Assembly (NCBI RefSeq): GCF_000615975.1
Contig: NZ_BAMP01000002.1
Location: 60,946-124,945, forward strand
Direction: 5' to 3'
Length of the DNA: 64,000 nucleotides
DNA from: Nitratireductor aquibiodomus NL21 = JCM 21793
Lineage (GTDB): Bacteria; Pseudomonadota; Alphaproteobacteria; Rhizobiales; Rhizobiaceae
Below are positions 9,351 through 18,133 of this stretch, in pieces. Within the stretch, counting starts at the first letter, position 1. The number at the start of each line of letters is the position of its first letter. The notes under the pieces were generated by a model. It saw only the letters and a program-made list of their open reading frames with translations, ran no database searches and was not told where the DNA came from. Both the position numbers and the translations under genes were made by a program.

Positions 9351-10283
9351 CTACTCGCGGAAGCTCTCACGCGGCGTTGCTGCTTGCCGGCCGCGCGTGG
9401 CGCGCAGCGTGGGCAGGGCGAGCATTAGAAGCACGAATGCGCCGGTGGCGAGCTTCAGATCCGGTGGAGGCATGCCTGCCGCCAGGCACAGCGAGACAAG
9501 CTGGTAGTAGACCATCGCACCGGCGAAGGGTGCGAGGAGCTGCCGCCACACGGTCGCCTTGCCGACGATGGCCTCGCCGATCATCAGTGCTGCAAGGCCG
9601 TTGATGAGGATGCCGAGGCCCATGTTCACATCGGCGAAGCCCTGCGACTGCACCATCAGTGCGCCGCTGAAAGCGGAGAACGCCCCGGCAAGGCCGATGC
9701 CGCCAATGGTTGCTGCCCAGACATTGATGCCCTGTGCTTCGGCCATCACCGGGTTGGCGCCAACTGCACGAACCGCCGTGCCCTTCTCCGTCGTGAAGAA
9801 GAAGTTGAGCGCCAGGAATATGGCGAGCGTGATGACGCCCACCGCGATGATCTTGGCGAGCGGGAAGCCCGGCTGCACGAACGGCACCCAGTCGAAGATG
9901 GTTTCCGTGCCGAACACCGAAAGGTTGGAGCGGCCCATGATGCGCAGGTTCACGCTGTAGAGCATGGTCATCACGAGAATGCCGGCCAGAAGCGTGTGGA
10001 TGCGGAAACGCAGATGGATAAAGGCGGTGCAGCAGCCGGCGACGAAGCCGGTGAGCAGTGCCAGTCCGATGGCCGTGAGCGGGCCGAGGCCGGAGGCGAG
10101 CGCCACGCCGCAGACGCAGCCGCCTAGCGGGAAGGCGCCCTCGCTGGTGAGGTCGGGAAAGCTCAGCATGCGGAAGGGGATCATGATGCCGGCCACGACG
10201 AAGCCGAGGATCAGGCTTTGCGCGAGCGTGACCGGGATGAGTGCGACGAAGCTTGTGAGCGTGGTTTGAAGAAAATCGATCAT
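9351..10283 (-). CDS. ABC transporter permease, TrpX/YtrP-type importer
   Basis: A 310-residue inner-membrane protein with about eight to nine hydrophobic segments. It belongs to the branched-chain permease superfamily, with the loop GTAVRAVGANPVMAEAQGINV resembling the EAA-like coupling region. The ATG at 10283 is 3 bases from the upstream ATPase stop, so they are cotranslated. It works with the ATPase at 10287-11066 and the binding protein at 11128-12114. Substrates of this family are poorly known; tryptophan or other amino acids are proposed for relatives. Confidence 0.9.
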   Translation of the reverse strand: MIDFLQTTLTSFVALIPVTLAQSLILGFVVAGIMIPFRMLSFPDLTSEGAFPLGGCVCGVALASGLGPLTAIGLALLTGFVAGCCTAFIHLRFRIHTLLAGILVMTMLYSVNLRIMGRSNLSVFGTETIFDWVPFVQPGFPLAKIIAVGVITLAIFLALNFFFTTEKGTAVRAVGANPVMAEAQGINVWAATIGGIGLAGAFSAFSGALMVQSQGFADVNMGLGILINGLAALMIGEAIVGKATVWRQLLAPFAGAMVYYQLVSLCLAAGMPPPDLKLATGAFVLLMLALPTLRATRGRQAATPRESFRE

Positions 10284-10286
10284 GGG

Positions 10287-11066
10287 TCAGCTCGCGAGCA
10301 ACATGCTGTCGGTCTTGGTGGCGAAATGGCCGATCAGGTCGGGCACGGTCACATTGGCCTTTTCTTCCCCACCGATTTCCAGATGCACACGGCCGGCATT
10401 GAGCATGATGACGCGGTGGCCGTAATCGACGGCATGCTGCATGTTGTGGGTGACCATGAGTGTGGTCAGCTTGAGTGCCTCCACAGCGCGCACGGTCGCC
10501 TCCATCACGATGTCGGCGGTGCGCGGATCGAGCGCTGCGGTGTGCTCGTCGAGGAGCAATAGGTCGGGTGAGCCGCCCACGGCCATGATCAGCGAGAGCG
10601 ACTGGCGCTGACCGCCTGACAGAAGGTCGACGCGCGTGTTGAGGCGGTCTTCCAGGCCGAGGCCGAGAATGGCAAGCCGTTCGCGGTAGTCGGCAAGGCG
10701 CCTGGCATTGAGGCCGTGGCGGAGTGTGCGCCTTGTGCTGCGCAGTTCTGCCAGAAGCATGTTTTCGGCGACGGTCATGCTTGCAGCGGTGCCGAGCATG
10801 GGATCCTGGAACACGCGGGCGATGCGGGTGGCGCGCTTGTGCACCGGCAAAGCCGTTATGTCGTCGCCATTGATGAGAATCTGGCCCGAATCGAGGGAGA
10901 GCGATCCGGAAATGGCGTTGAGCATGCTGCTCTTGCCCGCCCCGTTGGAGCCGATCACGACGCCGAATTCGCCAGTTTTGAGGGTGAGGTCGAGCCCGTT
11001 CAGGGCGATCTTTTCGTCGGGTTGTCCCCGGTAGAACACTTTGCGTGCGGCACGAATTTCCAGCAC
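10287..11066 (-). CDS. ABC transporter ATP-binding protein
   Basis: A 259-residue ATPase. GTG 11066 is chosen as start because AAGGAGG lies 6 bases upstream and the protein then opens with LEIRAARKVFY. Walker A (GSNGAGKSS), Q-loop (FQDP), signature (LSGGQRQ) and Walker B (LLLLDEHTAAL) are intact. The Walker B glutamate is present in the DEHTAALD variant typical of this importer class. It couples ATP hydrolysis to the permease encoded 3 bases downstream. Confidence 0.93.
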   Translation of the reverse strand: MLEIRAARKVFYRGQPDEKIALNGLDLTLKTGEFGVVIGSNGAGKSSMLNAISGSLSLDSGQILINGDDITALPVHKRATRIARVFQDPMLGTAASMTVAENMLLAELRSTRRTLRHGLNARRLADYRERLAILGLGLEDRLNTRVDLLSGGQRQSLSLIMAVGGSPDLLLLDEHTAALDPRTADIVMEATVRAVEALKLTTLMVTHNMQHAVDYGHRVIMLNAGRVHLEIGGEEKANVTVPDLIGHFATKTDSMLLAS

Positions 11067-11127
11067 CGGCGCCTCCTTGAAGTTGACGCGGCGTCCATGG
11101 GGCGCCGCGTCCTGATTTTCTGCCGTA

Positions 11128-12114
11128 TCAGTCGACGATGCAGTCGCAGTCGGCGAGCTCTTCAGGGATATCGAGGCCGAAGGCAGCCATGGCCTTTTTC
11201 GAGATGCGCGGCGAATGATCCTCATAGGCCGGGTTCATCGGCGGGATCGACTTGGGGTCCGTCCCATCGAGAATCTGCAGCGCGATCTTGCCGGCGTTGA
11301 GGCCGACCTGCTGGTAATTCACGGCAAAGCTTGCCGGAACCACGCCGTCGGACACGGCGCCATCATCGGAGTTGATGATCGGGATGCCGGCCTGCCGCGC
11401 GGCAGCCGAAACGGCGGCAATCGCGGGCTGGAGCAGGTTGGAGGCGGGCGTATAGATCACGTCGGCCTTGCCGGCGAGCGACGCGATGCGCTGCTGAATG
11501 TCGTTCACATTGTCGACGCCCACGGGCACGACCTCGAAGCCGGCAGCCGGGGCAGCTTCCTGGACTTTCTCAAGCAGCGCCACGTCGTTGGCCTCGCCCG
11601 GATTGTAGGGCTGGCCGATGCGCTTAGCATTCGGAACGAGCTTCTTGGCGAACTCCATGACGGCAGCAACGTCCTGAAGATCGGTTGCGCCGGTCATGCC
11701 TTCATCGCCGGCTTCCCAGGAAGGAACAAGCTTGGCGGCCACCGGGTCGGTGACGGCTGAAAAGACGATTGGAATGCCGGATCCGGAAAGCGCCTTCTTG
11801 GCGATCTGCGAAACCGGCGTCGTCACGGTGTACATGAGGGCCGGACCCTCGGCCTGCAGCTTGGCGATCATCTGCGGCACGAGCGAAGCATCGAAATTGG
11901 TGTGGCTCTCGGAATAGACAACGTCCTTGCCTTCTTCGTAGCCGCCAGCGGCAAGAGCGTCCTTGAAGCCCTGGATCGCCGTGTTGAGCTGCGGGTGCTC
12001 ACCGAAATTTGCAATGCCGATGCGGATTGGCTCGGCACTGGCAGCGCCGAGGCCGAGAACCACCGCGCCAGCAGCCACAATGCCACGCAGCGATAAGCGT
12101 GATTTTACAGTCAT
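11128..12114 (-). CDS. ABC transporter substrate-binding protein (PF04392)
   Basis: A 328-residue periplasmic protein. ATG 12114 is the start, with GGAGGAATG upstream, and is followed by a Sec signal peptide ending near AASA. The mature part starts IRIGIANFGEHPQLNTAIQGF and has the TrpX-like ABC_sub_bind fold (TVTTPVSQIAKK, INSDDGAVSDGVVPASFAVNYQQVG). It heads the importer operon and is divergent from the GntR-type regulator at 12373. The C-terminus ends in an unusual CDC pair. Confidence 0.92.
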   Translation of the reverse strand: MTVKSRLSLRGIVAAGAVVLGLGAASAEPIRIGIANFGEHPQLNTAIQGFKDALAAGGYEEGKDVVYSESHTNFDASLVPQMIAKLQAEGPALMYTVTTPVSQIAKKALSGSGIPIVFSAVTDPVAAKLVPSWEAGDEGMTGATDLQDVAAVMEFAKKLVPNAKRIGQPYNPGEANDVALLEKVQEAAPAAGFEVVPVGVDNVNDIQQRIASLAGKADVIYTPASNLLQPAIAAVSAAARQAGIPIINSDDGAVSDGVVPASFAVNYQQVGLNAGKIALQILDGTDPKSIPPMNPAYEDHSPRISKKAMAAFGLDIPEELADCDCIVD

Positions 12115-12310
12115 GTCATTCCTCCCAGAGGCCGCGGGGGCCTGTAAATCGGGAGCAGCCTGCCGGCTGCGTCCTCGCCCTACATAACAATCAGAGACTG
12201 CCCGGTTTCCCGCTGCAATCCTTGCCGGACGGCGCTCCGCATGCCACATGCGGATCCTCCCCATCCATTTGAAAGGCCATCATATCGTCGGGGCAATGCC
12301 TGTCAAACAC

Positions 12311-12347
12311 TATATATAATCGTTGAATGGGCCAGAAATTATATATA
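12311..12347. promoter_or_regulatory. 10-bp AT-only inverted repeat, candidate operator
   Basis: TATATATAAT (12311-12320) and its exact reverse complement ATTATATATA (12338-12347) are separated by 17 bases. The element lies in the divergent control region between the binding-protein gene and the GntR gene, just before the latter's ribosome site. Autoregulation by the GntR protein is a likely use. It also contains good -10-like sequence. Confidence 0.5.
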
Positions 12348-12372
12348 CTTTTGTTCCCGAGGAGGAGCAGAA

Positions 12373-13143
12373 TTGCAGCATATGGTGGTGGATGACGCGG
12401 AGCCGCTGACGAAGACCGAAGCGGCCTATCATCAGCTTCGGCGCGACATTCTGGCGACACGGTTGATGCCGGGGGCGCCATTGCGGATCGCTGCGCTACG
12501 CAAGACCTATGGGTTTGGCTGGACGCCATTGCGCGAAGCGCTTTCGCGGCTCGAAGCCGAGCGGCTCGTTACTGCCGAAAGCAATCGCGGGTTTGCGGTT
12601 GCGCCCGTCTCGCGGGCAGAACTGGAAGACCTCTCCAAGGCCCGATTGGCCGTGGAAACCACGCTTCTGGAGGAATCCATACGCAAAGGCGGTACCGACT
12701 GGGAGGCTGCAGTCGTTACGGCACACTACCGCCTGTCGCGCTGTCAGATACCGGCAAAGGGGCTTTCCGATGATGCCCTGCACGACTGGGTGGAGAAGCA
12801 CCAGGCTTTTCACGAGGCACTGCTTTCCGCAGCCGACGCGACCTGGCTGAAGCATTTTTACGCCCAGATATGGGGCCAGCTGTGCCGGCACCACATCTTC
12901 CTGACGGTGACGCCGACGCTTCGTGCCGCCGCAGGCGCGGAGGAAGGGTATGAAGCTGCCATTGAGGCGCTTGATGCGGCCATGTCCCTTGACCAGCACA
13001 CGCAACTCATGGAGCTTGCTCTCGACCGCAATCTGGAGGGGGCGCTGGCACTGATGAAAGAGCATGTGGGGCTGACCGTTGACGTTTTCACACTTGCCGA
13101 TCTGGATGGCATGAGCGCCGGAGCTGCCGGAAAGCAGGCATGA
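12373..13143 (+). CDS. GntR family regulator with FCD effector domain
   Basis: A 256-residue protein with an N-terminal winged helix (about 15-80, AAYHQLRRDILATRLMPGAPL and PLREALSRLEAERLV) and an all-helical FCD domain with the conserved metal-binding His and Asp positions (for example HQAFHEALL). TTG 12373 is preferred because GGAGG sits 7 bases upstream; ATG 12382 is an alternative. FCD regulators answer to small organic acids. It overlaps the next gene by ATGA. It could control the divergent ABC importer, the membrane-protein gene it overlaps, or the catabolic operons further right. Confidence 0.9.
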   Translation: MQHMVVDDAEPLTKTEAAYHQLRRDILATRLMPGAPLRIAALRKTYGFGWTPLREALSRLEAERLVTAESNRGFAVAPVSRAELEDLSKARLAVETTLLEESIRKGGTDWEAAVVTAHYRLSRCQIPAKGLSDDALHDWVEKHQAFHEALLSAADATWLKHFYAQIWGQLCRHHIFLTVTPTLRAAAGAEEGYEAAIEALDAAMSLDQHTQLMELALDRNLEGALALMKEHVGLTVDVFTLADLDGMSAGAAGKQA

Positions 13144-14552
13144 ACGCAATCGGCAGGCGTGCCGCATCTGCGGGCGCAGCACTTTGCTTTTCTGGCGGAG
13201 CGGCGTGGGCCCACGCATCCGAGCGTGGCTATGTGCTGCTTCTGCCGACCGACTATTATCTCTTCGGTGGCATGCTTGCGGTTGCGCTGAGCTTTCTCGT
13301 TCTTGTCTTTCTTCCGGTTCAGGGCGTTGAACGGCTGCTGTCGCGCCGCATTTCGCTTCTTCCAACTCCTCTGGATGGGCGAGCCGTAACCAGCACTCTG
13401 TCCTTCCTCGCTCTGGCGGGTATCGTCTATGCGGGGTTTCAGGGCAGTCGTGATCCACTCTCCAACCCATTGCCGCTGGTGATCTGGACCCTGCTCTGGG
13501 TGGGTGTCACCGTCGCGCAGGGCCTGCTCGGCAATCTCTGGGCGTGGATCAATCCATGGTATGGGCCGTGGCGGATGCTCGTGCGTGCTGGTCTGCCTGA
13601 AGGCGGGATCCGGCCTCTACCAGCAGTGCTGGGGCGCTGGCCGGCCTGCCTCACCCTGTTCGGCTTCGCATGGTTCGAACTGGTGTATCTGGCGCCCGCC
13701 GATCCCGAGCGACTGGCGGTGGCGGTCTCGCTCTATTGGGGCTTCACTTTCGCGGGCATGGTCCTGTTTGGCCATGAAAGCTGGTGCACACGTGCGGAGT
13801 TCCTGTCGCTCTTTTTCGGTATGCTCTCGCGCCTCTCCCTGTTTGCCCTGAGCGGGGAGGGCAGGCGAAAGAGGCTGGTGCTCGGCCTGCCGGGCCACAA
13901 GCTTGGAGGCGCGGCGGCGCTGTCGCTTTCCGGTGTCGCCTTTCTGCTTCTGGCCTTGAGTTCGGTTTCCTTCGACGGGCTCAAACACACTTTCTTCTGG
14001 CTCGATCTTATCGGGATCAACCCGCTGGAATTCCCCGGTCGCTCGGCGGTGACCGGGGAGAGCTCGCTTGGGCTTGTCGTGATGTTCGGGCTTCTTTTCT
14101 CCGGTTTCATGGGCGCGGTCTGGCTTGGCTGCCGGCTGGCCGGAAAGCGGGGCGTGCGGAAGCTGGCGGGACTTCTCGCGTGGTCGATCATTCCCATCGC
14201 GCTTGCCTATCACTTTTCGCACTATCTGGTTGGGTTTACCATCAACAGCCAGTATGCGCTTGCGGCGCTCTCGGACCCGTTGATGCGTGGCTGGAACCTG
14301 TTCGGCACGGCAGGCATGCATGTTCAGGCGGGCGCTACGCTTGGCGCGCAATCGGCCTGGATCATCTGGAATGCGCAGGCCGTGGCGATCATCGGCGGGC
14401 ATGTGCTGGCGGTGGTCCTGACGCATCTGATTGCCTATCGGCATTTTGGATCGGCACGGCTCGCGACCGTCAGCCAGATCCCGCTTGCTGTCCTGATGGT
14501 CGGCTATACGGTTTTTGGCCTCTGGCTGCTCTCCGCCCCCACCGCTGGCTGA
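13140..14552 (+). CDS. Polytopic membrane protein of unknown function
   Basis: A 470-residue integral membrane protein with an N-terminal signal-like segment and about ten to eleven hydrophobic helices. Not recognised as a known transporter family. Histidine- and aromatic-rich helices such as LAYHFSHYLVGFTI and the stretch NLWAWINPWYGPWRML suggest a cofactor- or metal-linked or transport role, but this is only an impression. It overlaps the GntR gene by ATGA, so the two are cotranslated. It precedes the branched-chain-type importer, which has its own promoter. Confidence 0.85.
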   Translation: MNAIGRRAASAGAALCFSGGAAWAHASERGYVLLLPTDYYLFGGMLAVALSFLVLVFLPVQGVERLLSRRISLLPTPLDGRAVTSTLSFLALAGIVYAGFQGSRDPLSNPLPLVIWTLLWVGVTVAQGLLGNLWAWINPWYGPWRMLVRAGLPEGGIRPLPAVLGRWPACLTLFGFAWFELVYLAPADPERLAVAVSLYWGFTFAGMVLFGHESWCTRAEFLSLFFGMLSRLSLFALSGEGRRKRLVLGLPGHKLGGAAALSLSGVAFLLLALSSVSFDGLKHTFFWLDLIGINPLEFPGRSAVTGESSLGLVVMFGLLFSGFMGAVWLGCRLAGKRGVRKLAGLLAWSIIPIALAYHFSHYLVGFTINSQYALAALSDPLMRGWNLFGTAGMHVQAGATLGAQSAWIIWNAQAVAIIGGHVLAVVLTHLIAYRHFGSARLATVSQIPLAVLMVGYTVFGLWLLSAPTAG

Positions 14553-14710
14553 AAACAGCGGATTGCTGGAATAAATTTTCTTGATACGCGTTTTGGCGCG
14601 CCCGCAATTCTGCTTTGAGTGGGTTCGTGGTAACTCTTTGTTTCTTCGTGTCTTTATCCCCCATTGCCAATTTCGCTGCAGCGCAAAATGGCTTAAAACA
14701 CCGCTGTGTT

Positions 14711-14740
14711 TCCCTTGGGGCATGTCCTGTTGCCAAGGGA
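14711..14740. promoter_or_regulatory. 8-bp inverted repeat overlapping the importer -35 region
   Basis: TCCCTTGG (14711-14718) and CCAAGGGA (14733-14740) are exact complements separated by 14 bases. The right arm overlaps the proposed -35 hexamer TTGCCA (14730-14735). It could be an activator or repressor site, or simply the terminator stem of the upstream membrane-protein gene. Confidence 0.4.
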
Positions 14741-14758
14741 ATGGATTGGTGATTTAGT
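14730..14758 (+). promoter_or_regulatory. Putative sigma70-type promoter of importer operon
   Basis: TTGCCA (14730-14735) and TTTAGT (14753-14758) are separated by 17 bases, about 90 bases before the binding-protein start. The -35 matches consensus at five of six positions and the -10 at four. The shared operator begins at the -10 hexamer. Confidence 0.5.
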
Positions 14759-14773
14759 TTGTACACAAGTGAT
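14752..14773. promoter_or_regulatory. Operator-like element, copy 1 (importer promoter)
   Basis: Read on the minus strand this 22-base element contains GTGTACAAAC. It matches the element at 20291-20312 at 18 of 22 positions. On the plus strand its core is the near-palindrome TTGTACACAA (14759-14768). It covers the -10 and presumed start region, a repressor position. Candidate ligands are the MarR protein (26982-27445) or the GntR/FCD protein (12373-13143). Confidence 0.6.
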
Positions 14774-14846
14774 TTTTCCGACGCTGGAAAATGCTTCCAA
14801 CCGTTGGAAATGCTCGGTCAAACGATCACAACAATGGGGAACCGGC

Positions 14847-16150
14847 ATGAGTGAAAATCGCAAGTCTCTGATTAATTTAAACGGCGGTCTGACGCGCAGG
14901 TCCGCGCTCAAGGGGTTGGGAGCAGCGGCGGGTCTGGTGGCTGCACCCGGCTTCGTGCGCTATGGCCAGGCGCAGTCTTCCGAACCCATCAAGATCGGTT
15001 TCCAGTGCCATCGCACCGGCATTGGCGCGGCCTATGGGCGTTGGTATGAGCGGGTGACGACGGCTGCTGCCAAGCGCATCAATGATGCCGGCGGTATCAA
15101 TGGGCGTCCGCTCGAGATCATCATCGAGGATGATGGCACGGACCGAAGCGCGGCGCGGAAGTGGTCGAGAAATTCGCCAACCAGCACAAGGTCGATCTGG
15201 TCTATGGCACGCTGTTTTCCCACGTGGTGGTTGGCTCCGCGCCGGCGGCGGGCGAGCTGAAAATTCCCTACTACGTGGTGAGCGAGGGCTATCACGTGGC
15301 TTCGGGCAAGATGAACCGCTACTGCGTGCAGCCGGGCATCACCGATGTGAAGGCTCAGGCGCGCTCCATGGCGCCGTGGATCGCTGGCAATCTGGGCAAG
15401 AAGGTCACGCTGGTCTATCCGGACTATGCGTTCGGCCATGATCACCGAGATTTCTTCACCCCGGCCATCGAGGCGCAGGGCGGGCAGGTGGTGGCCAAGG
15501 TGCCGATCCCGCCGACTGAAACCTCGTTCACCCGCTATTTCCCGCAGATCCCGCGCGACACGGACCTGATCTACCATGTGATGGTGGGGCCGGCCGTGCT
15601 GACCTTTGTGAAGGAGATGGGCGAGTTCTTCGGCTCCGGTGGGCCGCAGCTCTTCGGCTTCATCGATTCGCTCGAGGCTGTCGACATGGGAAGCCCGGGG
15701 CTGGAATTCCTTGAGGGCAGCCATTTCTGGGAAGGCATGCCGCGCTATGCCCAGCCCGACCAGCCGGACTATGTGACCGCCTATCGCGAGGCCGCGGGCA
15801 TTGACGAGAATGGCGCCAGCGTCAATGATGCCAAGGATGTGTCAACCGCTGCCCATATGTTTGGTTGCTGGGAGACCCTCAACATCATCAAGGCATCGAT
15901 GGAAGCGTGCGATTACAAGGGGCCGGATGACCGCGCCGCGATGATCGAGGCCACCGAGGCGATGACCGAGATGGAGGCCGGGCCGGACCATCCGCAGGGC
16001 AAGAAGCTGTTTAACGGCAAGATCCACCAGGTCTTTGGCGAACAGAGCATTAGCCAGGTGAAGGACGGCAAGCTGGAAGTGGTGCATCGCACCTCCATCG
16101 AAGATGGAGCGTATGAGCCCGAGGCCGACTACACGGCAATGTCGTTCTGA
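14847..16150 (+). CDS. Branched-chain-type ABC transporter substrate-binding protein (frameshifted as sequenced)
   Basis: Restored length is about 434 residues. ATG 14847 has GGGGA 6 bases upstream. The N-terminus shows a twin-arginine-like signal (TRRSALKGLGAAAG). The mature protein is a LivK/amide-type periplasmic binding protein (IKIGFQCHRTGIGAAYGRWY, INDAGGINGRPLEI). The frame breaks near 15143: GACCGAAG should read with a third C to give DDGTDPKRGAEVVEKFANQ. The second part runs to the TGA at 16148-16150. It heads a five-gene importer operon (permeases and ATPases to 19570). The substrate is unlikely to be a plain branched-chain amino acid given the catabolic genes that follow. Confidence 0.88.
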
Positions 16151-16161
16151 CAGGTTGCTAG

Positions 16162-16210
16162 GGGCGGCGCTCCGCCCTCACCCTTACCTCTCCCCGCAGG
16201 CGGGGAGAGG
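16162..16210. repeat. Two tandem hairpins inside the importer operon
   Basis: GGGCGG-CGCT-CCGCCC (16162-16177) is followed by a stronger 11-bp stem, CCTCTCCCCGC-AG-GCGGGGAGAGG (16187-16210). The second motif is of the type scattered between genes in Mesorhizobium-like genomes. It lies between the binding-protein gene and the first permease gene. It may stabilise the upstream message or attenuate the downstream one. Confidence 0.65.
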
Positions 16211-16289
16211 GGGATGTCAGCGTTGCGGCTTTCCCATGGGATGGCTCGGCGGCTCTCCTTCCGCTCCTTTCATGAAAGTGCATTTGTGA

Positions 16290-17171
16290 ATGGCCTTCGG
16301 TCCGTATTTTCTCCTCGCTACGCTTGAAGGGCTGGTGACGGCGGCTGTTTTGTCGCTGATCGCGCTTGGCCTTTCGCTCGTCTTCGGTGTCATGCGCGTG
16401 GTGAATGTCGCCCATGGCGAATTCTACATGCTGGGGGCGGTGCTCGCCTGGTGGGTAGCCTCGCTTTTCGGCGGGCACCCGGCAATCGGTTTCATGGTGG
16501 CGCTGGTGCTGAGCCCGCTCGTCGTCGCCGCCATCGCCTTTGTTGCCGAGCGGCTGGTTTTAAGCCGGCTGAAATATGAGCCGGAGGCAACGATCGTTGC
16601 CACGATTGGCCTGCTCTACATCATCCAGCAGCTGGCACTGACATTTTACGGGCCCGAGGCGCGACCGGTGGAGGCGCCGTTCCATTATCGCATGCAACTG
16701 CCCTGGTTCGGCTATTCTGCCTACAAGCTGGCCGTGATCGGCTTTTCCATCATCATGATGCTGGCGACGTGGTTTGTGCTCACACGCACGAAGATCGGCC
16801 TTATCATGCGCGCGACCCAGTTCGACCGGGAGACGGCGCAGGCTTTTGGCATTCCGGTCGGGCGCGTCTATGCCGGTGTGTTCGCGCTGGGGGCGGGGCT
16901 GGCCGCCGTTGCCGCCGTGCTGATCGTGCCCATCCAGCAGGCGCATTACCTGATGGGACACGATCCGCTGTTACTCTCTTTCATCGTCGTGATCATCGGC
17001 GGGCTTGGCTCGTTGCGCGGTACGGTTTTGGCGGCGGTGCTGATCGGCCTGTCGGATGGCATCATCTCGATGTTCTTCTCGCCGACACTCGCCAAGATGC
17101 TGGCGACGCTGGCTGTCGCCATGATCCTCGTCTTCCGCCCGCAGGGCCTGTTCGGAGCGGCGGCACGATGA
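16290..17171 (+). CDS. Branched-chain-type ABC transporter permease (LivH-like)
   Basis: A 293-residue inner-membrane permease with about eight hydrophobic segments. It has the LivH features GLSLVFGVMRVVNVAHGEFYMLGA near the N-terminus and the coupling loop IGLIMRATQFDRETAQAFGIPVGRV. It overlaps the next permease gene by ATGA. The pair forms the transmembrane channel of the importer. Confidence 0.93.
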   Translation: MAFGPYFLLATLEGLVTAAVLSLIALGLSLVFGVMRVVNVAHGEFYMLGAVLAWWVASLFGGHPAIGFMVALVLSPLVVAAIAFVAERLVLSRLKYEPEATIVATIGLLYIIQQLALTFYGPEARPVEAPFHYRMQLPWFGYSAYKLAVIGFSIIMMLATWFVLTRTKIGLIMRATQFDRETAQAFGIPVGRVYAGVFALGAGLAAVAAVLIVPIQQAHYLMGHDPLLLSFIVVIIGGLGSLRGTVLAAVLIGLSDGIISMFFSPTLAKMLATLAVAMILVFRPQGLFGAAAR

Positions 17172-18133
17172 CCAGACTGACCCCTTCGACAAAATCCATT
17201 GCGCTGCATGTGGGTGTGGTTCTGCTCCTTCTGGCGCTGAACTTTCTCCTGCCGGAATATCATCGCGGCGTGTTTGCGCGTGTTCTGGTGCTGGCGGTTT
17301 TCGCCATGGGCTACAATCTGGCGTTTGGCTATACGGGCCTGCTCAGCCTAGGTCATGCAATGTTCTTTGCCGCCGGGCTCTATGGAGCCGGGCTGACCAT
17401 CTATCATTTGGAATGGAGCGTGTGGCCGGCCTTCGGCGCCGGGCTTGCCGCCGGCGTGGTGGTGGCGCTCGCTGTTGGCTTTCTGGCGCTGCGCACCACG
17501 GGCGTTGCGTTCATGATCGTGACGCTGATGTTCGCGCAGGTCTTCTACCTGATGACCCTTTATTTCACGACCTATACGCGCGGCGAGGAAGGGCTTGTTC
17601 TGCCGCAGGAGACGCGGGTTCTGGGCTTTCCCGGCGGGGTGCTCGACCTCTCCGATCCGTCGACGCGCTATCTCGTGGCGCTTTCGCTGTTTGCAATCGT
17701 TCTGGCTGCGATCCTGTTTCTGGTGCGCGCACCCTATGGCCGCTCTCTGATCGCCATCCGCGAAAACGAGGAGCGCATGCGCATGCTGGGCTATGACGTT
17801 TTCGCCAACAAGCTGATGGCGGTGGTGCTTTCGGGGCTTTTCTGCGCCGCATCGGGTGCGGCCTATGCCGTGCTTTTCGGCTATGTCGGATCAGGCTTTG
17901 CGGCAATCCAGTATTCCATCCTGCCGCTGCTGTGGGTGCTGGTCGGCGGGGCGGCGACAACGCTCGGGCCGCTCATCGGCACACTGTTCATGTTCTATGT
18001 TATCGATACGGCGTCGAGCTACACCACGGCGCATCTCATGGTGGTCGGTCTGGTGTTGATCGGCGTGATCCTGTTTTTCCCCAAAGGCATCATCGGTACG
18101 GTGCGTGAAAGGTGGTTGCCATGGCTGCCGTGA
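17168..18133 (+). CDS. Branched-chain-type ABC transporter permease (LivM-like)
   Basis: A 321-residue permease whose ATG at 17168 overlaps the LivH-like stop. Hallmarks are NLAFGYTGLLSLGHAMFFAAG and the coupling segment GRSLIAIRENEERMRMLGYDVF. It ends in FFPKGIIGTVRERW, typical of LivM proteins. Its end overlaps the ATPase start at 18121. Confidence 0.93.
   Translation: MTRLTPSTKSIALHVGVVLLLLALNFLLPEYHRGVFARVLVLAVFAMGYNLAFGYTGLLSLGHAMFFAAGLYGAGLTIYHLEWSVWPAFGAGLAAGVVVALAVGFLALRTTGVAFMIVTLMFAQVFYLMTLYFTTYTRGEEGLVLPQETRVLGFPGGVLDLSDPSTRYLVALSLFAIVLAAILFLVRAPYGRSLIAIRENEERMRMLGYDVFANKLMAVVLSGLFCAASGAAYAVLFGYVGSGFAAIQYSILPLLWVLVGGAATTLGPLIGTLFMFYVIDTASSYTTAHLMVVGLVLIGVILFFPKGIIGTVRERWLPWLP

Noticed and set aside
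13617..14723. 368-codon open frame antisense to the polytopic membrane protein
   Set aside because: Charged low-complexity translation typical of the reverse of hydrophobic helices. The plus strand has start-stop coupling to the regulator.
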